Source: Gammaproteobacteria bacterium (GTDB taxonomy: Bacteria > Pseudomonadota > Gammaproteobacteria > GCA-2400775). Taken from it: 44,314 bases of DNA. Where the stretch lies: NCBI GenBank assembly GCA_015492075.1, contig WGFU01000026.1, forward strand, positions 1 through 44,314, in the 5' to 3' direction. The position numbers were made by a program, and so were the translations under genes. Shown one piece after another: positions 34,620 to 43,062 of this stretch (position 1 is the first letter of the stretch; each line of letters starts with the position of its first letter). The notes below the pieces were generated by a model. It saw nothing but the letters and a program-made list of their open reading frames with translations, was not told the origin of the DNA and searched no databases.

Positions 34620-34886
34620 ATGTTGTCAGATCAGGCACTAAGAGAGCTGTTGGCTTCACGCCGTGAGTTATCAGGTTTGTGCAGCCAAAATGGCTGGATA
34701 GATACGGATACTATTGCGTATCAGGTAATTGATCAGTCAGATAAATGTGTGCGTCTCAAGGTGAGCTTTACAGAGATTATAATGGAGGGGTCAGGCTGCG
34801 TGGCTGCACGCATAGCCTGTTATGGCCAGCTGAATATAGATTTAGGCGACAGCCTTGATCAGATCAACATAACTGTAATGAGATAG
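34620..34886 (+). CDS. Hypothetical 88-residue protein upstream of nudF
   Basis: The frame starts MLSDQALRELLASRRELSGL and contains four cysteines spread along the chain, without CxxC pairs. I recognise no family. It precedes nudF by eight bases on the same strand, which supports it as a real gene, but no clear ribosome binding site precedes the ATG. Confidence 0.5.
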   Translation: MLSDQALRELLASRRELSGLCSQNGWIDTDTIAYQVIDQSDKCVRLKVSFTEIIMEGSGCVAARIACYGQLNIDLGDSLDQINITVMR

Positions 34887-34894
34887 AGACTGGT

Positions 34895-35524
34895 ATGGTG
34901 ACAACGAAAAACAACGGCACGGGTTTGGGCAAGAATGATGTGGAGGTGCTCGACTATCGTATTGCCTATTCAGGATATTTTCGTATTGATGCCTACCGCT
35001 TGCGCCATCGCCGCTTTAACGGCGAGTGGAGCGAACCACGTGATTATGAACTGTTCGAGCGCGGGCATGGAGTAGCGGTGTTACCCTACGACCCCGAGCG
35101 CGATCAAATAGTGTTGATCGAGCAGTTTCGTATGGGCGCATTGGCAAGTGCCCAACCATGGTTATGGGAGATTGTCGCCGGCATAGCAGAAGAAGGGGAA
35201 TCGGCTGAGGCAGTAGCTCGACGCGAAGCGATAGAAGAAGCACATTGCAAGCTCAGTGAACTGGAACCGATTGGCAACGTCTATGTCAGTCCCGGTGGGA
35301 GTTCGGAGAGGACGCAAATCTATTGTGGAAAAATAGATATTTCAACCATTAGTGACGCCTATGCTGGCCTGGACGAGGAAGGCGAAGATATCCGTGTTCA
35401 TATTGTTTCTTACGATGAAGCTGTCTCAGCGCTCAATACAGGAAAGATATGTAGCGCTCCAGCAGTGATTAGCCTGCAGTGGTTACAGCTTAACAAGGCA
35501 CGCTTGCAACAAAAGTGGGCCTGA
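34895..35524 (+). CDS. nudF: ADP-ribose pyrophosphatase NudF
   Basis: Nudix hydrolase that splits ADP-ribose to AMP and ribose 5-phosphate. The 209-residue protein has the Nudix box GIAEEGESAEAVARREAIEE starting near residue 95; the last Gly of the consensus is His here (EEAHC). The NudF features RGHGVAVLPYD, VLIEQFRMGA and VYVSPGGSSERTQIY are all present. E. coli nudF lies next to yqiB; here yqiB is 1.6 kb away on the same strand, with the VKOR-DsbA gene between them. Confidence 0.93.
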   Translation: MVTTKNNGTGLGKNDVEVLDYRIAYSGYFRIDAYRLRHRRFNGEWSEPRDYELFERGHGVAVLPYDPERDQIVLIEQFRMGALASAQPWLWEIVAGIAEEGESAEAVARREAIEEAHCKLSELEPIGNVYVSPGGSSERTQIYCGKIDISTISDAYAGLDEEGEDIRVHIVSYDEAVSALNTGKICSAPAVISLQWLQLNKARLQQKWA

Positions 35525-35596
35525 ATCTTCGAGGGGAAGCCCCAGACTTGTTTGTCAACTCCGTCTTTGAAGGGATAACATTAAACCAGAGTATGC

Positions 35597-36946
35597 CTAG
35601 TGATCATGTTCGTCGTGAGAGATTTCTTCTGCCTCCGGTAGAATGGCAAATTCCGGCGCTGCATCATTGCCAGCACTTAGAATCAGGCTGTAAATTAAAT
35701 GCGGCATGGCCGTCAGCGGGCGGCCATTCATCACCACCAAAGGCGTACCGCTGATGTTGTGATCCTGCGCCATGGTAATATCGGTGGCCAAGGTTTGCCG
35801 GGTGGCGTCAGACTCGATGCAAGCGGCCAGTTTAATCATATCGACTTCGTGATCACGGATAATATCCCGGATCATATCAGTGCTCAGTTGTTTTTGATTG
35901 GCGAACAAGGTGGCGCGTACGCTGTCAGCCTTTTCCCGGTCTGCGCTGAGGCAAATAAGAGATTTGGCAGCCAGGCAACTGACCCCGTTATTGCGGCTGC
36001 GCGTCATCTCGGGATTACATTCGCTGTCCAGAGGATAATAACGTGTTTCCAGAGACCAGCTACCGGCATCAGTAGAGTTTTGAATGCTGGCAAGTTGCTG
36101 GTTGAGCTGGGCACAGTGTGGGCAAGTGATTTCCAGCCATTCAACAACCTTGACCGGGCTGTCGTCGCTGCCAAAGGACAGTCGGCCAGGATCCGGGCGC
36201 TGCTCGACAGTTTTGGCAGTGCGGTATTGCGCAAGAAAATTACTCATTGCTTGCAGTACGGGCTGCGGCTGATTTTCGATAAACTGTTTCAAAGTGTCAT
36301 TTTGACTAGCCGCGCTATTGCTGACATTATTGCCGCGTTTAACACCGTTAATATTATCACCAGGTGTGCCAAGCGAGCTGTTCAATACAGATTGCAAAGG
36401 TGTGCGTTGTCCCGGGCTGAATAACAGCAAAGCCAGAATTACGGTCAATGCCAATACTATCCCGCTACCGGCGACCAGTTTGGTTTTGCCACTTTTTAGC
36501 CTGGTGAGGACGGCGCCGGCGACAATGCCGACAATAATATAAAACATAATGCAACTAAGGCAAAAGACCTGTAGCGATATACTGTAAAGTACCAGCGCAA
36601 CAGTAATAATTAAGCCCGCGATTGCAGTGACGCGCAATGCCGAGATGGCCAACGAGCTGTCGCGCTTTTTATGGCTATCTAATACTAGTTTGACAGTAAG
36701 TATTAATATCAAGGCTGACCATATCAGTCCCCAGCCAGCGACGGGAATGCCGCTGAACTGGTGAATGCTGGTCGATAATGCAGAATCCCAAATAGCACTA
36801 CAGTCGAGCGTTGCATTAACAGCGCATAAGGGTTTTTCGCCACTGCTGCGTAGCGCTAACAGCGCCAGCCACTGATAAACAGTGGTGGCAATGCCCGCCA
36901 GTGCGGCTGCCAGCAGTGTAAAGATTAGGGTGCGGGAAGGTTTCAT
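35597..36946 (-). CDS. VKOR-DsbA fusion protein (disulfide-forming)
   Basis: The 449-residue protein joins a vitamin K epoxide reductase-type membrane domain (1-175, four or five spans) to a DsbA-like thioredoxin (about 245-430). In VKOR the loop cysteines are C41 and C49 and the quinone-side active site is C129-LS-C132. The thioredoxin site is C275-PH-C278 in EITCPHCAQ, and the cis-Pro loop is SGTPLVV. Such fusions replace the DsbB/DsbA pair by passing electrons from substrate thiols to quinone. The linker (about 176-240) is rich in Asn, Ser and Gln. The C-terminus is His/Glu-rich. Confidence 0.9.
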   Translation of the reverse strand: MKPSRTLIFTLLAAALAGIATTVYQWLALLALRSSGEKPLCAVNATLDCSAIWDSALSTSIHQFSGIPVAGWGLIWSALILILTVKLVLDSHKKRDSSLAISALRVTAIAGLIITVALVLYSISLQVFCLSCIMFYIIVGIVAGAVLTRLKSGKTKLVAGSGIVLALTVILALLLFSPGQRTPLQSVLNSSLGTPGDNINGVKRGNNVSNSAASQNDTLKQFIENQPQPVLQAMSNFLAQYRTAKTVEQRPDPGRLSFGSDDSPVKVVEWLEITCPHCAQLNQQLASIQNSTDAGSWSLETRYYPLDSECNPEMTRSRNNGVSCLAAKSLICLSADREKADSVRATLFANQKQLSTDMIRDIIRDHEVDMIKLAACIESDATRQTLATDITMAQDHNISGTPLVVMNGRPLTAMPHLIYSLILSAGNDAAPEFAILPEAEEISHDEHDH

Positions 36947-37148
36947 ATAGATGCATAGTATAAAGCTAAAATCACGTTTCAGGTAGCATGTATGCCATCT
37001 TGCAACTATGTTATGGTCATAGTCACTACTGAGCGGATTTTACGTTTTTATTTTTGTTATCCGCTACTCATCGAGCAAGTTTTTGCGCTGTTGGTCGCTA
37101 GACTAGGGAAAGGATGTTTGGCAACTGCGTATCAATTCAGGATATAGA

Positions 37149-37610
37149 ATGAGCAAGAATTGCACTCCGGGCGCAGCTACTTGTGCCATTGAATACTATG
37201 CGCCGCTAGCGGTGTACGACGATAATTACACGCGGCTCAAGATATTGCTGCCGGCATTGCAACAAGCGAGTATAAAGCGTCGAGTTGAGTTTGAGGGCTG
37301 TGATGGTTTTGCTTTTGAGTTGCTTGAAAAAACACCCTATACCAGCGTGGTTCGATTAACGGCAGACTGGAGCCTGTGTTCCAGCCTGGTGCCAGCCCCT
37401 GACATGACCGTGCGTTTGTATCACGACGCTGAAGTGGCGGAAGTGCTGTCGTACCAACAGCGTCACCGGTTTAAGGTTGAATATGATTATCCGAATCCTG
37501 GTATGTTTAACAAGCATGAAAAACGGCGCTTGAATGAATTTTTGCGCGATTGGTTGGGCGCGTGTTTAGTACGTCTGTGGAAAGGGCGCGAGCAAGCACT
37601 GTCTTTGTAA
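37149..37610 (+). CDS. yqiB: YqiB-family protein (DUF1249)
   Basis: The 153-residue protein has DUF1249 hallmarks: YDDNYTRLKILLPAL near the start, MTVRLYHDAEVAEVLSYQ and KVEYDYPNPGMFNKHEKRRL. In enterics yqiB is next to nudF and cpdA, and here nudF is close by, which supports the call. Its function is unknown. Confidence 0.9.
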   Translation: MSKNCTPGAATCAIEYYAPLAVYDDNYTRLKILLPALQQASIKRRVEFEGCDGFAFELLEKTPYTSVVRLTADWSLCSSLVPAPDMTVRLYHDAEVAEVLSYQQRHRFKVEYDYPNPGMFNKHEKRRLNEFLRDWLGACLVRLWKGREQALSL

Positions 37611-37786
37611 GGAATGTGATCAATGGCATATATTTTGCCTCATGCGGCTCTTAAAGTTGTTAGTCGTTGAGCCGATAGGTTTAGGTGTAGTGAAGGTACT
37701 CTTGTTGTCGTGATCTTGGCGAACAGCAGAGTGATAAAAGCGTGTCTGGTGGGCTGTTATGGCCACAATAACATCGGGGTGACGTA

Positions 37787-37963
37787 ATGCGATCTGCACC
37801 AAAAGAAAGGCAAAACAAAGGTTTAAGTCTGGATTCGAATGATTTCTTGCTTGATGAAATGGAAGAAGTCAGCGCCGAGCATATTCAGATTGATGCTTGG
37901 GGCAATGAATGGGACGATAGTGGCGACTTTATGGACATGGATTTTCGACTCGTCGAAGATTGA
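37787..37963 (+). CDS. 58-residue acidic protein of unknown function
   Basis: ATG 37787 is preceded by a GGGTG. The product is very acidic, with an N-terminal basic part (MRSAPKERQNKG) and a tail with many Asp/Glu and Trp residues (WGNEWDDSGDFMDMDFRLVE). It is not a shadow of another gene. No family is recognised; acidic small proteins of this kind can be inhibitors or DNA mimics, but there is no direct evidence here. Confidence 0.55.
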   Translation: MRSAPKERQNKGLSLDSNDFLLDEMEEVSAEHIQIDAWGNEWDDSGDFMDMDFRLVED

Positions 37964-38143
37964 TTTTATTTGCCACAATAGCCTAATAGCTTCCCGGTAG
38001 CTTTAAGGGAAGTAAGACGCTGGTAGTTATAAAGGATTATTGAGATACTTGTTACTTTATTAACTCGCAAGTACTGGTGTAGTTAAGTTTTTTCGAATAA
38101 ATAGCCGGTAATGTGTCACTGAAGACAGAGCAGGGAGTTGTGA

Positions 38144-39112
38144 GTGCTTTTCCCTGGTTGGTGTATGGATAGCATAATAATGAATCTACGAAGGGGTGCT
38201 TTTGCCCTGGTTCTCTTTTTTTTTGGCACTTCTGTTGCGCAGGGGAAGGAGCTTGTCGCGGTATTTCAGCCCAATCTGCGCGCTCCCTATGATCAAGTTT
38301 TCCGCTCTATTATTGACGGTATCAAAGAGGAAGCCAATTTTAAGCTCAGCGTAAAAAGAATTGGTGATCGCTATAGCCCCAACACATTAAGCGCGTGGCT
38401 GGATAAGAAAAATGTAAAAGTGATTATCGCGTTGGGCAGCCGTGGCCTCGAGGCGGCTAAATCTGTTGCCAATGGTCGGCCTATTATGGCTGCTGCGTCG
38501 CTACTTGCGCCTGACCCTGAATTCAATAATGTCGGTGGTATCAGTTTGGCTGCTGATCCTGAGATTATGTTTTCTGAACTCAAGCGTCTATTTCCTACCG
38601 TACAAAAAGTCTGTGTTGTCTATAGCCCGAAACATAATGAGTGGTTGATGCGCCGTGCTGTGAAGGTGGCGCAAGAGCATGACATCAAGCTAAAAATCAT
38701 ACCGGCAGAGAATTTGAGGCAGGCGGCTATTCAGTATAAGTCTGTGCTCAACGAGCTAGTGCCTGGCCGCGATGCACTGTGGTTGCCGCTGGATCCGGTG
38801 ACCGTCGAGAACCGGACCATTCTGCCCTTGATTTTACGCGTTGCCTGGGACAGGAACTTGACGCTGATATCGAGTAACGCACCGCATGCCAAACGCGGCG
38901 TGTTATTTTCAACGTTTCCACAAAATATGGCAATGGGACAGAGCATTGCGGATAGAGTCAATCATTGGCTAGTGTCTAGTGAGCTTGATTTCATGATCAA
39001 GCCGCTGAATGATCTGGGTCTGGCCATTAATGTGCGGACTGCTTCGCATTTAGGTGTCAAGCTCGACAAACAAGACCTGGAGCGGTACGAACTCAAGTTT
39101 CCGCAGAATTAG
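38144..39112 (+). CDS. Periplasmic substrate-binding protein (ABC_sub_bind family)
   Basis: A 322-residue exported protein with a Rossmann-like periplasmic binding fold (VAVFQPNLRAPYDQVF, VIIALGSRGLEAAKSV, VCVVYSPKHNEWLMRRAVKV, WLPLDPVTVENR). It resembles PF04392. GTG 38144 is chosen because AGGGAG lies six bases upstream; ATG 38180 lacks such a site but begins the typical signal peptide MNLRRGAFALVLFFFGTSVA. No ABC permease or ATPase is in the window. The sensor kinase gene follows with an 8-base gap, so this protein may feed a ligand signal to the kinase rather than a transporter. Confidence 0.82.
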   Translation: MLFPGWCMDSIIMNLRRGAFALVLFFFGTSVAQGKELVAVFQPNLRAPYDQVFRSIIDGIKEEANFKLSVKRIGDRYSPNTLSAWLDKKNVKVIIALGSRGLEAAKSVANGRPIMAAASLLAPDPEFNNVGGISLAADPEIMFSELKRLFPTVQKVCVVYSPKHNEWLMRRAVKVAQEHDIKLKIIPAENLRQAAIQYKSVLNELVPGRDALWLPLDPVTVENRTILPLILRVAWDRNLTLISSNAPHAKRGVLFSTFPQNMAMGQSIADRVNHWLVSSELDFMIKPLNDLGLAINVRTASHLGVKLDKQDLERYELKFPQN

Positions 39113-39120
39113 AACGAAGA

Positions 39121-40758
39121 ATGAAGGCGCTGTTACGACAACTGATTCCACCCGAGACCGAGTTTCGGCGCCAGATAATGATTCTGGTTAGCGTTGGTAT
39201 TCTTGTTCTTGCCCTGGTCTCCTCCCTGATCACTGCGTGGGTCAACAGCGAAAATGAACGGGATCAACTGGTCAAGCAAAGTTTGCAGTTGACGAAAAGT
39301 TTTGCCGAGCAGAGTGTGTTGGCAATGCTGTTTGAATCGGCAGAAAATGCACAGGATTCCGCCGCCGCAACGCTGTCTTTTCCCAATGTCGTTCACGTCT
39401 TGCTACGCAAGCCTGATGGTGGGGTATTGCTGGATAAGGGGGGAATGTTTGATGGCGAGCTTGATTCTGACAAGGTTGGGCGTAAGGCCATGGAAGAGTT
39501 GATGCACTGCAACTCACCTGGTGATGACGCCCAGTTGATTCATGAAACATCTGGCTATCTTTATTTTTGTGCGCCGATACTGGAGCGACGGCCGGATTCC
39601 CATACGGGAATATTTGTTGGCAGCGACGACATGCCGAATCGAATAGGCTATGCCCATGTCATGGTGAGCAAGGCTGCGCTAAAGGCACACCGTACCACAA
39701 CCATTATTCAAAATAGCGCAGTCTCCTTAGCTCTGGCGCTGTTAATGCTGGTTGTGTTGCAAAAAGTGATTTCACGTATTACCACGCCGTTGAGCGAATT
39801 ATCGACCTTGATGCGCGAACAGGATGCAGAAACCGAAACCTCGCGGGTAGCCGTCAAGGGGCCAATAGAAATCCAGGATATGGCACGCGCGTTTAACGCC
39901 ATGATGGATGTGTTGGACAAGCGGGATCTGCGCCTGCGGCACCAAAATGACACCCTGGAAAACCAGGTGCGGGCACGAACCCGTCAATTACTCGATGCAC
40001 GTGATGCAGCAATATTGGCGAGCAAGCATAAGTCGGCTTTTCTTGCCAATATGAGTCACGAGCTAAGAACACCAATGAATGCCGTGCTAGGTTATACCGG
40101 TATGGTGATCGAGGATATGCGCGACGGTGGCTTTCATGTAGAGGATTGTCTTGAGGATCTAAGCCGTGTTGAAAATGCCGGCAAACATTTGCTGTCAATG
40201 ATTAATAATATTCTTGATCTGGCCAAGATCGAGGCTGGGCGTATGGAGCTGGAACTCGACACTGTCGATATCAGGCAACTGGTACGCCAGGTTGAGGACA
40301 CCGTGTTACCCATGGTGATGGAGAAAAATAACAAAATCGAGTTGGACGTCACTAGGGACGACAGCACACTGGTGATGGATCCGGTCAAGTTAAGGCAAAT
40401 ACTTGTTAACCTGTTAAGCAATGCGGCCAAGTTTACTAAAGACGGTGTGATTACCATCAAGGTTGAGCACAATGAGGAGGCCCTGTATTGCGCTGTCATC
40501 GACAACGGCATAGGTATGGATGAGGAGCAACAACAGCGTATATTCAGGGCGTTTAAACAGGCTGATATGACCACCACCAAAAACTTTGGCGGTACCGGCC
40601 TTGGCTTGACCATATCGCAGCGCCTGTGCACCCTGATGGGAGGAAACATAAAAGTAGTTAGCGCGCCGGGTAAAGGCTCCTGTTTTTATTTCACCATTCC
40701 TCTACCAGTGCAAGAGCATCAGGAAGACCAGGATCTACCACCCAGTTACAGTATTTAG
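39121..40758 (+). CDS. Membrane sensor histidine kinase
   Basis: The 545-residue kinase has membrane segments at about 20-42 and 198-218 flanking a periplasmic sensor of about 155 residues. HAMP (about 218-270), a coiled coil, HisKA with phospho-acceptor H313 in FLANMSHELRTPMNAVLG, and HATPase_c (N box LLSNAAKFT, G1 IDNGIGMDEE, G2 GGTGLGLTIS) follow. There is no receiver domain and no response regulator next to it. Gene order suggests that it senses the neighbouring ABC_sub_bind protein or its ligand. Confidence 0.92.
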   Translation: MKALLRQLIPPETEFRRQIMILVSVGILVLALVSSLITAWVNSENERDQLVKQSLQLTKSFAEQSVLAMLFESAENAQDSAAATLSFPNVVHVLLRKPDGGVLLDKGGMFDGELDSDKVGRKAMEELMHCNSPGDDAQLIHETSGYLYFCAPILERRPDSHTGIFVGSDDMPNRIGYAHVMVSKAALKAHRTTTIIQNSAVSLALALLMLVVLQKVISRITTPLSELSTLMREQDAETETSRVAVKGPIEIQDMARAFNAMMDVLDKRDLRLRHQNDTLENQVRARTRQLLDARDAAILASKHKSAFLANMSHELRTPMNAVLGYTGMVIEDMRDGGFHVEDCLEDLSRVENAGKHLLSMINNILDLAKIEAGRMELELDTVDIRQLVRQVEDTVLPMVMEKNNKIELDVTRDDSTLVMDPVKLRQILVNLLSNAAKFTKDGVITIKVEHNEEALYCAVIDNGIGMDEEQQQRIFRAFKQADMTTTKNFGGTGLGLTISQRLCTLMGGNIKVVSAPGKGSCFYFTIPLPVQEHQEDQDLPPSYSI

Positions 40759-40791
40759 CTAGCAGGCCAAGGGGCTAGCCGAATATGGCTG

Positions 40792-42933
40792 TCAGATACG
40801 ATATTCCACGCTGAGCAGGCAGTGAATACCGGCTAATGGCAAGTCATTGGGAATAGGCGGTGCCGGGTCGCCATTCAGGCTGGGCGCACGGGCATCCTGA
40901 TCCAGCGCATTGCGCACCGCCAGGGTGATGGTCAATGGTAGTTGTTGCAGCTTATGGCGCAAGCCTAAATCAAGCCAGATGAAATCATCGATATTCTCAC
41001 GCGGGTCACCCGCGGCACGTTGGCGACCAGCGACCCAATTCATCTGCATGCTTAACCACCAATTGTCTGTGAACATCCAGTTGCTGCGCAGGTAAATCTG
41101 ATGCTGCGGTGCATTGGCTGCGTCGCTATTCGTTGACTTGTCAGTGGAATGCTGGAACGCATAATTGCCCAGTAGCGCCAGGGTCGGGCTGAATTGCCAA
41201 TCTGTTTCCCATTCCAGGCCGTAGCCGGTCTGGTCACCGGTATTTTGCGCCGTCGAAACACCACTGCTGTCCGGCACAAAACGAATAATATCGCGCCATT
41301 GGTAGTAAAAGAGATTAAGCTTGGCCGCGATGCTTTGTGTGGGCTGATAGTTCAAGGCCCATTCAAGCGTATCGATGATTTCCGGCTCAAGATCAGGGTT
41401 GCCCAGTACGACCGGGTTGTTGATATTTCTCAACTCGGCAAAAGAGGGTGCGCGAAAGGCACGGCCGTATAACAGTTTGGCCGTTACATTATAGGCGGCG
41501 TGCCAGACCAGGGCGATGCGCGGGTTAAGTGTGCCGGCAAAATCAGAGTAATGGTCCCAGCGCAGCCCGCTGGTCAGATTCCAGTCGCGGGCAAAGGCCC
41601 ATTCGTCCTGGACAAAGCTGTAAAAATTAGTCCGGCTGCTGGGCCGGTGAAACACCAGGTCCGGGTTGTTGCTGGTGTCGACCAGGCTGATATTGTCATT
41701 AATGGGCGCGGGGAGCAGATTCTCGTCGATAATGAAGTTTTTGCTTTCCCTGATTTTGTCGACCTCGTTAAGATTAATGCCGGCACCGATACGAATACGA
41801 TGGTGACTGAAACCATGATAAAACGCCGAGCCACCCAGGCGTATATGGCGTTCAAAAACCTCCGGATTACCGATAACGCCTGGAGGGAACAGCGCCCCGT
41901 TAGGAAAACGCGCGCCCGCCGGTGATAGGAATAAACGGGCTATTACGCTGGTATCAAAATAACTGAGTTGGGCATTGAGGTCCCAGTTGTCATAACTGTG
42001 CTGGTTGCGATACGTCAGGTCGGCATTGAAACGATCACTACTCGATTTTCCTTCAAGGTCGAGTGAGAAGCCTATTCCTGCACCGTTACCGATGTTTTTT
42101 CGACCCTGATAACCCAGGCGTAGTTGCCAGTCACCGCGTGTGAGGTCGACACGGGCATCGATGTTTTCACCCTGGATGCTAGCGTGACCGGGCGCATTGG
42201 AGGCCGACGTGCCGAGGCTGGCATCCAGCGCACTCTGGGCATCGGCTTCGATTAGGCCACCCTGGCCGTTATTATTGCTGTACTGCAAGGACAGCGCCAG
42301 CTCAACGCCGTTGCTGCGACGACCATGCAACAGCCAGCTTGATGAGCTATCGGCAGAGCTAATGGCGGCCCCTAATTGGGTGCCGTTAATTTCCCTGGCG
42401 GATTTGGTGATGATATTGATGGTGCCGGCAAAGGCATCGGCGCCATAGAGGGCTGAGCCGGGGCCGCGCACCACCTCGATGCGTGAGATATTCCTGACTG
42501 GCATACCACCCCATACCTGATTGCGATCACCAAAAAATACATTGGTGATCGGTATGCCATTAATGAGTACCAATACCTGAGAACTGTTTTGCGCGTAGAT
42601 ACCGCGAATGATATAGACAGGCGAGTAAGAGTGTGCTGATCGTGAGACATGCAGGCCGGGAATCGTTTCGAGCACATCATCAATGTCATTGGCTCCTATC
42701 GCTTCGATGTCTGCGGTCGTGATCACACTGGCGACGGCGGGGGCAAGAGACAGGGGTTGGCTGGCCCCCGTGGCCAGGCTGGTCATGCCTTCTCCGGCGT
42801 AGAGCATGTCCAGTTCGTCGGATGCGTCGGCCCGGGTTTGAGTGTTAAAGAAGCAATACAAACATAAAACAAGTGTCAACTTGCAATATCGCACTATCTT
42901 GCCCGAGTATCGGTAATGATTGTTGGCATCCAT
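40792..42933 (-). CDS. TonB-dependent receptor, first copy
   Basis: The 713-residue outer-membrane receptor has a signal sequence (about 1-35, ending TRA), a plug domain at about 60-175 (VASVITTADIEAIGANDIDD, RIEVVRGPGSALYGADAFAG) and a beta-barrel. The C-terminal end is SVEYRI, with a terminal aromatic/hydrophobic pattern as expected for Omp85/Bam recognition. The mid-barrel shows motifs typical of siderophore/vitamin receptors such as RWDHYSDFAGTLNPRIALVW. The second copy is its close paralogue and lies just upstream on the same strand. Ligand not deducible. Confidence 0.93.
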   Translation of the reverse strand: MDANNHYRYSGKIVRYCKLTLVLCLYCFFNTQTRADASDELDMLYAGEGMTSLATGASQPLSLAPAVASVITTADIEAIGANDIDDVLETIPGLHVSRSAHSYSPVYIIRGIYAQNSSQVLVLINGIPITNVFFGDRNQVWGGMPVRNISRIEVVRGPGSALYGADAFAGTINIITKSAREINGTQLGAAISSADSSSSWLLHGRRSNGVELALSLQYSNNNGQGGLIEADAQSALDASLGTSASNAPGHASIQGENIDARVDLTRGDWQLRLGYQGRKNIGNGAGIGFSLDLEGKSSSDRFNADLTYRNQHSYDNWDLNAQLSYFDTSVIARLFLSPAGARFPNGALFPPGVIGNPEVFERHIRLGGSAFYHGFSHHRIRIGAGINLNEVDKIRESKNFIIDENLLPAPINDNISLVDTSNNPDLVFHRPSSRTNFYSFVQDEWAFARDWNLTSGLRWDHYSDFAGTLNPRIALVWHAAYNVTAKLLYGRAFRAPSFAELRNINNPVVLGNPDLEPEIIDTLEWALNYQPTQSIAAKLNLFYYQWRDIIRFVPDSSGVSTAQNTGDQTGYGLEWETDWQFSPTLALLGNYAFQHSTDKSTNSDAANAPQHQIYLRSNWMFTDNWWLSMQMNWVAGRQRAAGDPRENIDDFIWLDLGLRHKLQQLPLTITLAVRNALDQDARAPSLNGDPAPPIPNDLPLAGIHCLLSVEYRI

Positions 42934-43062
42934 GTCGGCGGTGATGAGCGAAACGGCTTAGGTGTCGGTATACAAGGGGTACATCGGGTGATCAGAATTA
43001 GGCCAAATGCCATGTGTATCTATGTGCTTGAAAAATGATATTCGGTGCTCTATGAGGGAGTG

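Noticed and set aside
35699-36424. 241-codon open frame on the plus strand
   Set aside because: It is the antisense shadow of the VKOR-DsbA fusion, whose motifs and length fit the minus strand.
37755-37773. TGTTAT/ATAACA repeat before the 58-residue peptide
   Set aside because: A six-base arm with a seven-base spacer in AT-rich sequence is expected by chance.
40758-40779. GCTAGC repeats between the kinase and the TonB receptor as a terminator
   Set aside because: Each arm is only six bases, self-complementary, and is not followed by a T run.
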